Assembly: GCA_028673005.1 (NCBI GenBank)
Contig: CM054120.1
Location: forward strand, 61,688,057-61,752,056
Direction: 5' to 3'
DNA from: Tanypteryx hageni
Taxonomy: Eukaryota; Arthropoda; Insecta; Odonata; Petaluridae
DNA length: 64,000 nt
Part shown: positions 42,353 to 52,425 of the stretch, one piece after another
How the letters are laid out: every line of letters starts with the position of its first letter
Position numbering within the stretch: the stretch's first letter is position 1
Position numbers and translations under genes: made by a program
The notes under the pieces: generated by a model
The model's database searches: none
Seen by the model: only the letters and a program-made list of their open reading frames with translations
Told to the model about the DNA's origin: nothing

Positions 42353-43551
42353 ATATAGACTCCAGTGCGCGTTATGATGAATCAATAACTTCCATCGAGT
42401 ACCATACTCATCATCCTTACACACAATCAAAGTTCGATTACAATGATGAAATTCGTATGGTAGTTCAAAATCAATCTGATTTTATTCTTCCAAGTCAAAG
42501 TCACATCTATATAGAAGGTCATATTACTAATGAAGATGGATCCGGTATAGCATCAACCACCACGCTTGTAAATAATGCTTTCTATCATCTTTTTTCTGAG
42601 GCTCGTTATTGTTTAAATGGTGCTGAAATAGACAGCGTGAGAAATCCAGGAGTTACCTGCACTCTCAAGGGTTATGTTTCACTAACTGATAGTACATCGA
42701 AAGGATTACTAAATGCAGGGTGGGTAATCCCCGGAAAGTCGAGCGAGGTATTGGAAGATGGGAATTTTAACGTTTGTATCCCGCTGAATACAATGTTTGG
42801 GTTAATGGAAGATAATGATAAGATTTTTATCAACGGAAATCATGAACTCATTTTAATCAGAGCACGCACTGATGATAACTGCTACGTATCTACCAATAAT
42901 GTGAAAGCTAAAATTACAATTGATAAGATTTGTTGGAGAATTCCATATGTTACAGTATACGATAAGCAGAAATTACTTTTACTCAAACGTATTGATCAAA
43001 ATAAACCTATTCAGATAACGTATCGACGCTGGAAACTTTCATCCTACCCAGAATTACCGAGAAGTGAAAAACAGACTTGGGTCGTAAAGACAACCTCTCA
43101 GTTTGGTAAACCTCGTTATGTTATATTCGCATTTCAAACATCACGGAATAATATTGTACAGCGGGATAGCAGTGTTTTCGACCACTGTAATTTAAGAGGC
43201 ATTCAAGTTTTTCTCAATAATAAAAGTTTCCCCTACGATGTATTAGATTTAAATTTTAGCAAGGGGCAGATAGCTGAGCTTTACAATATGTACGCAAAAT
43301 TTCAGAAATCATATTATGGAAATGAACCAAAACCTTTGTTGTCACGTGATCAATTCGTTAATATCGCACCTATCGCAGTCATTGATTGTTCGAAGCAAGA
43401 TGAATCAATCACTTCAGGTGCTGTAGACGTTAGAGTAGACTTCGAATCAGAAACAAATTTCCTATCTAGAACTAGCGCTCATTGCTTAGTGATCAGTGAT
43501 GAGTCATTTTGGTATGATCCGCTGACTGGCTCAGTGAAATTTGCAGGATGA
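42340..43551 (+). CDS. Major capsid protein (double jelly-roll, hexon-like)
   Basis: A 403-residue intact protein beginning MDILNIDSSARYDESITSIE. It is the probable major capsid protein, forming pseudo-hexameric trimers. Recognisable family blocks are the N-terminal YDESITSIEYHTHHPY, SDFILPSQSHIYIEG (about 47-61), NNAFYHLFSEARYCLNGAEI (78-97), the interdomain RIPYVTVYDKQKL region, and C-terminal FVNIAPIAVIDCSKQDE and VDVRVDFESE. Length suits a double jelly-roll with short loops. It follows the penton gene and 49-aa ORF, as in adintoviruses. Confidence 0.88.
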   Translation: MDILNIDSSARYDESITSIEYHTHHPYTQSKFDYNDEIRMVVQNQSDFILPSQSHIYIEGHITNEDGSGIASTTTLVNNAFYHLFSEARYCLNGAEIDSVRNPGVTCTLKGYVSLTDSTSKGLLNAGWVIPGKSSEVLEDGNFNVCIPLNTMFGLMEDNDKIFINGNHELILIRARTDDNCYVSTNNVKAKITIDKICWRIPYVTVYDKQKLLLLKRIDQNKPIQITYRRWKLSSYPELPRSEKQTWVVKTTSQFGKPRYVIFAFQTSRNNIVQRDSSVFDHCNLRGIQVFLNNKSFPYDVLDLNFSKGQIAELYNMYAKFQKSYYGNEPKPLLSRDQFVNIAPIAVIDCSKQDESITSGAVDVRVDFESETNFLSRTSAHCLVISDESFWYDPLTGSVKFAG

Positions 43552-43592
43552 TAAATATAGTGCGATGATACTTTCCACCATCAGTAGCAAAC

Positions 43593-44324
43593 ATGAATTC
43601 AGCTATTGTTGACTTCAATCTTGACAAAGATGCATCGGGACGTTTTTTGTTGCGAGAATTATCCATAATCTCATTAAACACCTTTGCAAGTCAACATTGG
43701 ATTTTTAAAACGCCTAAGTTGGAAAATCATTGAAATAACGTCAATGTATGGACCACGCAAGAGTATCATGCTATAGATGAGCATATTGGCGATGTGGAAT
43801 ATGATATGGCAGAATACATATTGAAGGAATATACAAGGCCATTCGATTACATCTTTACTAAAGGAGTGGAAAAGTGTAAATTTCTAAGAAAGGCCATCCA
43901 TTCGCAAATTAAAAATGTCTATAACTTAGATGACTTCGACTGCCCTGCACTAGAGAAGCTGAATAAGAGAATTGGTACTGAGTGTATTTACCATTTTCGA
44001 ATAGATATGCCAGATATTTGCTCCCACAGTCGGGCATTTTCTCTCGCTGAATGGTGTCGTCTAAATTTAAGTGACATTAATTTATTGGAAAGAAGTGCAC
44101 GCATAAAGACATTCAAGGAATGGAAGAATACATCGGTGTCTCCTGAGAATCTCGCCGAAGCCGGAATGGTGTACTGCTGCGGAACATACGATACAGTTCA
44201 ATGTGTTTACTGCGGATTGCGGATGACACAGTGGCGTGAAGGTGATGTACCACTAGATGATCACAGAAGAGAAAAACGCAATTGTATCATATTTGGTTTT
44301 TCATGTTGTGATGAAACTGATTAA
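43593..44324 (+). pseudogene. BIR-domain (IAP-like) fusion protein with one in-frame stop
   Basis: From ATG 43593 one frame runs 243 codons, interrupted only by TGA at 43731 (codon 47). The C-terminus is a canonical BIR zinc domain with ligands C204, C207, H224 and C231 (CVYC...H...C, spacing 2-16-6), preceded by SPENLAEAGMVYCCGTYDTV. BIR proteins inhibit caspases or apoptotic signalling, so an anti-apoptotic role is inferred. The N-terminal part (FLLRELSII, HWIF, YIFTKGVEKCKFLRK, LDDFDCPALEKL) resembles a transposon-associated arthropod family of unknown function. The downstream frame could start at 43794. No RING finger is present. Confidence 0.8.
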
Positions 44325-44364
44325 GAATGCATTTTTTGTCAAGATGATATTGATTGAATAAAAA

Positions 44365-44447
44365 AATAAATCGATTTTTAAAATTTTATCATGTTTTATT
44401 TACTTGATAAAACCCATCCCGACCGTAGAGGTCAATAACCTATCCTT
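44365..44447 (-). repeat. Inner diverged inverted repeat, right arm
   Basis: Partner of 30437-30538. It holds the 3'-end poly(A) region of the BIR gene: AATAAATCGATTTTTAAAA, then TTTACTTGATAAAACC and CCCGACCGTAGAGG. Differences from the left arm are many, unlike the nearly identical outer TIRs. Confidence 0.7.
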
Positions 44448-44601
44448 ATCCATTTTATTTCACCTCCCAATCAACCTTCGACAAGTTAAGACCTGCTGAT
44501 TCCTCGAGAGAGTTTCTCATACGTTGAATCATTTAGATCTGAGATTCGATAGAGGACAGAGGTGCACATAAATCTTCTACGCATCAAAACGCTCTCCAAA
44601 G

Positions 44602-44683
44602 GTAATGGATATAATTAATATTTGATATTATTAGTATATTATAAATCTAAGAAATTATTGATTTGAAAACAATTACATTTCAG
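44602..44683 (+). other. Probable 5'-leader intron of the right-end gene
   Basis: An 82-nt interval starts AG/GTAATG and ends ACATTTCAG, 2 bp before the start codon at 44686. The layout matches the leader intron at 32836-32949. Confidence 0.5.
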
Positions 44684-44685
44684 TT

Positions 44686-44898
44686 ATGGACTTAAAACAA
44701 CTTGCAATTATACATAAAGTTGGGTCAGTTATGTGGACCTATCATGAACATAATTGGAAGTGGGTCAAGAGACCAGATCTGAAATTTATACCTATTGATT
44801 ACATTGAATTGTATCATCCGCATGATATGGAAGATATGACAACTACATGTCACGAATTACAAAAAATGGAAGAATGGTATGAGAGGGAACGACAATAA
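44686..44898 (+). CDS. Small hypothetical protein, Polinton right-end gene
   Basis: A 70-residue intact frame beginning MDLKQLAIIHKVGSVMW and ending EEWYERERQ. It is rich in His, Trp and Asp/Glu, with a WTYHEHNWKWVKRPDLKFIP segment. No domain is recognised. The start is favoured by the splice acceptor just upstream. It is transcribed toward the right TIR, and the stop lies 48 bp from the TIR boundary. Confidence 0.5.
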   Translation: MDLKQLAIIHKVGSVMWTYHEHNWKWVKRPDLKFIPIDYIELYHPHDMEDMTTTCHELQKMEEWYERERQ

Positions 44899-44946
44899 AC
44901 ATGATCTGCCTACTCGATGTTGTTTCATTTTGAATCATTTCAACCG

Positions 44947-46025
44947 TCCCCACCCCACTCAGAACCGGTTTTTCTTTACCTAAAAGTTGGTGACCTACTT
45001 AGCTCGTCGAAAACCTGCTTAGAAGGGTAAACGACCGACCGAAGACACGCGCTGAGGAGAAACCAAAACACACGCAGATGTAAATATTGGAAGGCCCTAT
45101 CCCCTCCACGGGTCAACGACTGGCGCAGAAGCGAAAGGGTCATTCAACTTTCACTTGGCTACACCATATCGCACTAACTCATACCAAACAGGTAAACATT
45201 GCGAATATCAACAATAACGCAAAACCAATACCATTACCTTACACAATATCACCCCCATTCGAATATAAAAACACGCAATGACCGAAACAGACCTACCACT
45301 AGGTCAATGACTCTGCAAAATCACATCTTTACACTTCATCACACACCTCTATCATACCCACAACAAGGCCAATGACCGAAACAAACCTACCACTTGGTCA
45401 ATGACTCTGCAAAATCACATCTTTACACATACACACCTCAAACATGTAAACATTGCGAAAATTAGGGTCAACGAATGACGCAGAAGCGAAAGGGTCATTC
45501 AACTTCCATGCGAATATCAACAATAACGCAAAACCAGTACCATTACCTTACACAATATCACATCATTCCACAACATCATCGCTAAACACACGCAGAATCA
45601 CACCTGAATCATACACACAACCAGGCCAATGACCACACTAACGCAAAACCAATACCATTACCTTACACAATCTCACATCATTCCACTACATCATCGCTAA
45701 ACACACACAGAATCACACCTTAATCATACACACAACCAGACCAATGACCTACGACAAGGACTTACGCAGAACTCAACACGGTCAGTTCACACACGTATTC
45801 GCCAATTCAATATTCGCCAATTCACAGACTAGGTTGTCCCAATCCCCGCTTTTTAACAAAATCCCACCTACATCATACACACTACCAGGCCAATGACCCA
45901 ACCAGACCTACGACAAGGTCAATGACTTACGCAGAACTCAACACAGTCCACGTATAGGTCAGTTCACACACGTATTCGCCAATTCATGGTCAAGGTTGTC
46001 CCAAAAGCCGCTTTTTATTCCTACT
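44947..46025 (-). repeat. Polinton right terminal inverted repeat
   Basis: Inverted partner of 29262-30340, equal in length as placed. The outer end reads CCGCTTTTTATTCCTACT, the reverse complement of the left terminus. Near-identity of the two copies fits recent replication or TIR-to-TIR correction during protein-primed synthesis. Confidence 0.95.
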
Positions 46026-46031
46026 GCGGTT
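46026..46031. repeat. Polinton target-site duplication, right (GCGGTT)
   Basis: Exact copy of 29256-29261. It is followed immediately by AGTGATAAG, which continues the LINE endonuclease frame interrupted on the left. Confidence 0.95.
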
Positions 46032-48083
46032 AGTGATAAGTTTGATAGCAGTGAGATTCCGATAAGTGACAAAGATTTCCAGTGTGTTTGGTGCCGCATA
46101 GGCAAAGAAGGCTCCAAAAAGTTGTTCTTATGCTCATTTTATAGGCCACCTACCGCTGGTGTAGATTTTATTTTAATCTCGGGAAGCAACTATCAAAGCT
46201 CTGACTGATTAATCAAGATGGAATCATTATAATAGGTGGTGACATTAACTTACCCTCAATTGGTTGGGTAAATCTGTTTCGAATCTAAAAGTAACAAACA
46301 GGAATACTTTGAGGCACTATTCGAAATATTCTGCGAGTAATCACTTTTTCAATTAGTCAGAAAGCTATCGCATTCGGAGAACATATTAGATTTATTAGCA
46401 ACTAACGTCCCAGATAGAATAAACAAAGTCAACATTGAAGATCGAATAAGTTATCATTTGGCCGTATATGCAATCTAAGGTGAAAATCGAAAGGCACATT
46501 AAGCCTCAAAGATAGCTTTATATATTTATGTGTTTGCTAAGGCAGACTTATCAAGCTTCAGGTCGCGCCTACGAGAAATATTACCTGGCTTCCGTGATAT
46601 GACCAAACGATCGGGTGCTGAGTCGTCATGGACAATATTCAAGAATATAATATTAGAGGGCATCGATAAGTACATTCCAATCAAATTGATGGTCGACAAA
46701 GAGCCACGTTGGTACAATAAGCAAGTTAAGAGTACGCTTAGGAGTTAGAGAACAAGCCACGTAAAAATAAGAAATATGCCGTCTACATCATCCGACGATT
46801 AAGGAGCAGCTAAAGTTCAGACGTATAAGGAATCCCGCGATAAATCAAGATATGCTATGAGCGAGGCTTTTTCTAACTTCAGAAATAAGGTATTAAATAA
46901 TTATTAGAAGGAGGACCCTAAAGCGTTTTGTTCTTATGTGAGAGAGGTCCAAGGTTTTCTGAGGTTGGAATAGGAAGGAAATTAAGTTTCATCAAACTTA
47001 ACAAACCCACTGCTTGTGTTTGAAAAGAATTAGCTGAAGTAATAGCACCTTTTCTTAATAAAATATTTGAGAAATTACTTCCCGCGGAGAGGTACCAAAC
47101 GACTGAAATTTACCGCACGTTACTCGAATTCATAAGGGCGGCGACAAGAAGAATCCAGAAAATTACAGGCCTTAACTTCGATATCGTGCAATATTCTCGA
47201 GCACATACTCGTTAGCAACATAATACGATTTCTTGATAGTAATTCATTGTTAGATGAGTGTCAACACTGCGTCAGGTCAGGTAGGTCTTACGATACTTAG
47301 TTCGTTCTTTTTGTTAATTGTATACTGGGAATCGGAGAAAATATAGACTGATAGATGAAAAGTCCTCGAACGTAGTGTAGGTTATCTCTGGCGTTCCTCA
47401 GGGTAGTGTAATTAGTCCGTAATTATTTCTAATTTATATTAATGATATAAGCACAGTAGTCAGATGTAAAATTAGGCTTTTCACTGACGACACTGTCATT
47501 TATAGAGAAATAAGCAATCTGGAAGACCATCAGTATCTCCAAAATGATCTAGAAGGGATTTTTACATGGCGTAAGGAATGGCAGTTAGAGATCAACCAAA
47601 AGAAAAGCTGCTTCATCAACTTCTGAAGAACCAAGAATACCTCGTTAGATGTTAATTATTCTTTGGACGGAGTAGAGATTCCAGTTTCAGACTAGGACTA
47701 GGAGTCACGATACATCGTGATCTCTCGTGTGGCATCCAAATTCGCCGATTAATAGGTGCGGCTAACAAGAAGGGAGAATATTATTCGAAGTAGCTCCGAA
47801 AAAGTGAAAAAATTACGTTATTTATTCTTGGTTCGACCGCAGGTCGAATATTCGTCCGCTGTTTGGGATCCCTACGAAAAGGGACTCACTAACGACATAG
47901 AAAAGGTTCAGCGCATGCTAGCTGGAACTGTAAAGAGAAATTACGATAGTAAAAAAAGCGTAGCATCATTAATAGAAAATATGAAAGTGACTTTGATAGA
48001 GTTACGTAGGCTGCACACTAGATTTAAACTGCTGGAAAAATTTATGTCGAAAGGACTAGCCAATGAGGTAGTAGATCTTATCA
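46032..48083 (+). mobile_element. CR1-like LINE, 3' part (endonuclease and reverse transcriptase)
   Basis: Continuation of the LINE split by the Polinton. Endonuclease: VWCRIGKEGSKKLFLCSFYR then the GGDINLP motif (about 46234). Reverse transcriptase: NPENYRP (47152-47172), GVPQGSVI (47390), FTDD in place of FADD (about 47480), and then VRPQVEYSSAVWDPY and EKVQRMLAG in 47756-48145. Multiple stops and shifts show it is inactive. LINE homology ends near 48083, where it diverges from the related copy at 48545-48870 directly after the word ATCTTATCAGAAGC. Confidence 0.8.
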
Positions 48084-48544
48084 GAAGCACTGAAAAAATT
48101 GCCCGTTACCCTAGATATCAATATAATATGAAGTCACAGAGTTAGTAATGTCTGTTTTTTTCTGTTCTTGCTTTTCTCAAGTGTGAATGAAATGTGGCGA
48201 CCGATTTCATTAAATAATCATCATCAGATTATTCATTGAAACCGGTCGTCGATACATAATATTGTGTGAAATAAGTCAAAGTGTTATTAAAAATGTATAG
48301 TTTTAGTTTTGTTTCTAATTTTAACAAAGCCACATTTCCTCCATGTTATGGAATTCCACGAATTCTCGGCCTCGTCTATTTTATTTTATTTTCTCAATAA
48401 GTTTTCTGCCGTCGTAAAAATTGGTCCAAAGTTGTTTATTGACAAGACAAATTATGCCATGGGAGATATTAGCTCTGATCTCAGCAATGAAATTCAAGAG
48501 GACGAGTCTGCTGAAGTGGGTCATTCGGTATCATTTATGAGTCT
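48084..48544. other. Non-coding spacer with a 22-bp-arm hairpin
   Basis: At about 48205-48250, CGACCGATTTCATTAAATAATC and GATTATTCATTGAAACCGGTCG are near-perfect inverted arms around ATCATCA. Words such as GAAACCGGTCG recur in Penelope-like and other arthropod retroelement ends. No gene is seen. Confidence 0.5.
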
Positions 48545-48870
48545 TTCATCTACATCTACATGATACCCTACAAGTCACCGTTTTGGTGAATGGCAGATGG
48601 TACAGTGCACCAAAGGTATCTAGTTTTCCTTACTTATCGTTTCCTAATATGTTCTCTTATCGTCCTAGGGGTAAACGATTCTCTATATCGCATCGTTCTA
48701 CAATCGATCTCGCGAATCTCATCCTCGCTGTCCTGCCTTCTTAAATACTTCGGGCTTCTGATAAGATCTACTACCTCATTCGCTAGTCCGTCCGACATAA
48801 ATTTTTCCAGCAGTTTAAATCTAGTCTGCAGCCTAGGTTCCTCTAACGTAGTCACTTTCATATTTTCTAT
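48545..48870 (-). mobile_element. LINE 3'-end fragment, opposite orientation
   Basis: The minus-strand frame 48861-48634 encodes RLQTRFKLLEKFMSDGLANE, matching RLHTRFKLLEKFMSKGLANE in the plus-strand LINE ending near 48083. It continues through a 3' UTR to GTAGATGTAGATG at about 48548. The two LINE ends lie tail to tail with about 0.5 kb between them. Confidence 0.8.
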
Positions 48871-49795
48871 TAATTGAAATCAATATCGCGTTTTGTTGTG
48901 TGTATCATTCGAGAGGTTTCTCGGATGTATAAAACAGGAAAGAGGCGTATACTAGGGTTTGATTCGGGAATATTTCCGATGCCAGAAAAATGGAGTATTT
49001 TTTTTATTGGGAGAAACACTCTGAAATGAACCCTCCTTCGCCGTCGCGTTACGGAAACTATTTACTTTTGTTAAGAAAATGAAATGTACCTTCCCATTTC
49101 TATAGTAAATGCGCCGGCTTGAGCTGGGATCCCGAATCTCCGCTTCAAGAGTTGCTAAAAATTATTCTTATCGCAATTTTAAGTAATATGAATAAAAAAT
49201 AGTCCATATCCATTATCTATCTTTATGGAACTACAGCGAATTATTTTATGGTACTTTCTTGAAACTGTTAAGCTGTTTTATACATATATATCTATTACAA
49301 ATGATCAAGTTCATTAAAAATTTTTTAAGGCTCAAATTATTTTACGTTTATTCCAATGATAATGTATTTTATGCTTCAATGATTTGCCAAAGGAGGGTAC
49401 GCGCATTGCTGTTGTCATCGTTTTAAGTTGGCCGCCCATTGAAAATATAAGAGATACGATATTCCACGCGACCCAAAACACAATAGCAGCTCATCGATTG
49501 CTTAAAATACATGTACGATGTCTTGCTCACTAGACTAAGATAACTTATGTCCTTTGGATCTACACAAATGAAACGTTGATTCTGCGTTGAGTATTAAGGC
49601 ACATCTTCTTCTTCATCTAAAGGCTAAGCCTTGTCGCTGCAACCATGAACTCCTGTCCTCTGCCATATGGATCATTACAGTGTGCAGTCCACTAAAACTA
49701 TCGACAATATAATAGTTTACATTTTAAATAAAAAATAATTCTAACCTGAAATAAATCATATTATTATTTTTTATAAAAGTACTAATGTTTTAAAG
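48871..49795. other. No recognisable gene
   Basis: AT-rich sequence, short frames only, no repeat boundary recognised. Confidence 0.4.
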
Positions 49796-50035
49796 CAGTG
49801 TTTCTCAATCTTTTTGGAGTCGTGGACACCCTGAAAAGCCCCACAAAATCTGCTCACTCCCTCCCCATGAAAAGTTCATAACACTTTTCATCCATTGTGT
49901 CGTTTTTTTCGCTTTCATATATTAATAAGAGCTGTGCCCGGGATCAAATAAGTTACAGATAAAAATTTAAATAATTTCCTACTCAACTCACGGCCCCCCA
50001 GAAAAAAAGCGCGGAACCCGGTTGAGAAAAACCGC
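49796..50035. mobile_element. hAT-type MITE, 240 bp
   Basis: The left end is CAGTGTTTCTCAATC. The right end, reverse-complemented, is GCGGTTTTTCTCAACC. Flanks TTTTAAAG and TTTAAGTA are compatible with a diverged duplication. Non-coding. Confidence 0.7.
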
Positions 50036-52084
50036 TTTAAGTAAAACCATTATCTAATTATAAAATCTCTACATTATTGTCGCATAAACTTTTTGTTTTG
50101 ATTTTCGCGTCGATATTTCGGATTCGCGGACCTTAAAAAAATATATTTTTTTTGACTCGCAGAACTTGTATCTTCATTATGAATTATTCTTCAAAGAAAT
50201 TCAATCATTATCGTCAACAACGAACGCCAGTGTTTCCTTTTCCGGTAACCGTTATCCTCCTGCGCTTGAATTTTCGACTAAAACTTTCCTCGTCCGTCTC
50301 TTGATCTATTTCTGTCGGATGAAGAAGATTTAGGCATGCCATGGAGCATTATTGCTCCCGGTCTCTGGAGCTCCTTTGATTTCCAAATATTGCTCCTATT
50401 CCTCAGGTGCGGTAAACAAACTCCCGAGCGAGTGTTTTCATTCACCTGGATTCGTAGATTCAGCTCAAATACGAAGCAAATTCTCCGAAGGCGACCCTTG
50501 TTTGCTCGATTGCAACGGCCAAGTCGTGCTTGCTACACAAGGGTAGCGCAATTAGCAGAGAGAGATAGCTTCTCGGAAAATTTCATCAACACATCGGTTG
50601 AGTAACGCGTGTACCATCCCAGGAGAGTTAATCAAATGCCCCGGAGACGGTTTAGTATGACCGGAAGGGCCAAGAATCTTTCATCCTAAAGGTGGAGGTT
50701 CCGAGTTCCGAGGCATGTAAGACGCATTGCTTAAACACAAGCAGGAAATACGAAGTTGGGACGAAATAATGAGGAAAATCTAAAACAATGATCGAGCCAA
50801 CGTAAAAAATTGAAAAATTGTCTGCAATAAATTTTTATAGTGATGAAATTTGCTAATATATTTATTTATATAACGTTTTAGTCAAAAATAAAAAACCAAC
50901 CACTTAAAATAATCCTTTTATTAAGAATTACAAAAAATGAGCCAAGGATTAGAAATAAAGAACTTGAAAAAAGCCTGATTACATTCTGTATAGTTATAAT
51001 TTCTTTAATTGAAGTCATATTCCCTAAAATAGCTGCTCTTACAGAAGGCAGTTCGATATAGAATTGACTATGCAAATGGAAAATGATTATTTATTCCAAA
51101 TTATTATTTCTTAATTGTCATTATTTTAAAATAATCCTGATTTTTTTAAGCGGAAAATTTTATCTCAAGGTTACAATAATTTTGTTTTCGTGCAAAACTC
51201 CGAAAAATATTTGTTACCCTTTTTTGCAGCTGGATTCAAAATGCGTGACGCTTCCTAGCATGTCAAACTGATGGCAGCGAGGGGGAGAACTTTACTTGTT
51301 ACGGTGAGCCTTGTCGCGGTAAATAAAAGTAAACCTTATGAATACTTCATCTTGCTGCCATTGTAAGTTAGGAAAATAGCGACGAAACACTTTGCAAGCG
51401 AAATATTTTGTTTGAATTCTACGCACACGTACTATCAAGCGGATCATTTCAAAAGGGTATGTTAACTTCCAAACTTTTAAAAGTCAACCGTGGATTTCCT
51501 CAGTTTGCGTCATTACTGTTTTGAGGAGCATTTCTTTTCCTTTTAGAGGGCAGATATTGAAATAATTTACTCAATTACTACGCATTTAAAAGGTTTTAGT
51601 AAAGTCATGTGAGCTATGGACGTTGGAGATCGTTTGTTCAAATGAAGACGACGCCAAACTTGTAGTCAAATATGGCTCATTCATACGTTTTAAAGCCGTA
51701 GAATGATTGAGAAAAAATAAACCCAGCAACTCCATCTATCTTAGACTTTTTATCGTAATCTAATTTTTAGAGCGCCGGAATTACAGAATTCGTATAATAA
51801 AAGGTATAAAACGACAAACATTTCGTTAACTCTTCTTGACTATGTCACTCTTTTTTCCAGCGGAAAAAATAAAGCTAAGGGATAAGCCGCTTTTTAAAAA
51901 ATCGTATTGCTACCCCTGAGCCACGAGTTGTGGTTTTCAGTACCCTTCTTTTTTACGACTCGAGAACAATAAATAATCCGTCCATCTCTCTTTTCTTTTT
52001 CTTTCTCTGCACCATGAGTTCTAATTCACGAACAACCAAAAAAAGGAAGAAAAGACGTTTAAGTACGAATAATAACAATCTCGG
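50036..52084. other. No recognisable gene
   Basis: Overlapping frames at 50336-50605 look open in two registers but carry no domain and no splice-linked continuation was found. The remainder is AT-rich and featureless to me. Confidence 0.4.
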
Positions 52085-52425
52085 GGTGGTAGAAATGGAA
52101 GGCGGAGAGAGAAAATATAGGGGGAGGTAAAAGGAATAGGGGGAGGGAGAAAGGATATGGGGAGGGAGAATGGATAGGAGGAGGGAGAAAGGATAGGAAG
52201 AGGGAGAAAGGATATGGGGAGGGAGAATGGATAGGAGGAGGGAGAAAGGATAGGAAGAGGGAGAAAGGATATGGGGAGGGTGAAGGATATGGGGGAGGGA
52301 GAAGGATATGGGGTAGGGAGAAAGGATAGGGGGAGGGAGAAAGGGTAGGGGGAGGGAGAACAAATAGGGGGAGGAAGAAAGCGTAGGGGGAAGGGAAAGG
52401 GTGGGGAGAGGTGGTAAAGTGTGCA
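52085..52425 (+). repeat. GA-rich minisatellite
   Basis: Units near GGGAGGGAGAAAGGATAGG and GGAGGGAGAATGGATAGGA recur about every 17-20 bp, with a higher-order repeat of about 66 bp. The Pro/Ser/Leu-rich minus-strand frame is an artefact of this composition. Confidence 0.85.

Larger units (their letters stand above)
29262..46025. mobile_element. Polinton/Maverick (adintovirus-like) element, 16.8 kb
   Basis: The element is bounded by long terminal inverted repeats beginning AGTAGGAATAAAAAGCGG and by a perfect 6-bp target duplication. It encodes the hallmark set: protein-primed DNA polymerase B, an rve-type integrase with chromodomain, an FtsK/A32-like packaging ATPase, an adenain-like protease, and minor (penton-like) and major (double jelly-roll) capsid proteins. 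It also has phospholipase A2/core-like, fibre-like, BIR and PPP1R15-like accessory genes. It lies inside a LINE endonuclease frame. Structural genes look intact, while the polymerase, fibre-like and BIR genes carry breaks. The closest group by gene content is the adintoviruses. Confidence 0.96.

Noticed and set aside
44365..44447. Inner inverted repeat as the true end of the TIR
   Set aside because: Similarity is low and gapped, whereas the outer 1,079 bp is nearly identical and ends sharply near 30340 and 44947.
50336..50605. 89-codon frame with overlapping second register
   Set aside because: No domain, no splice continuation, and composition like the surrounding non-coding DNA.
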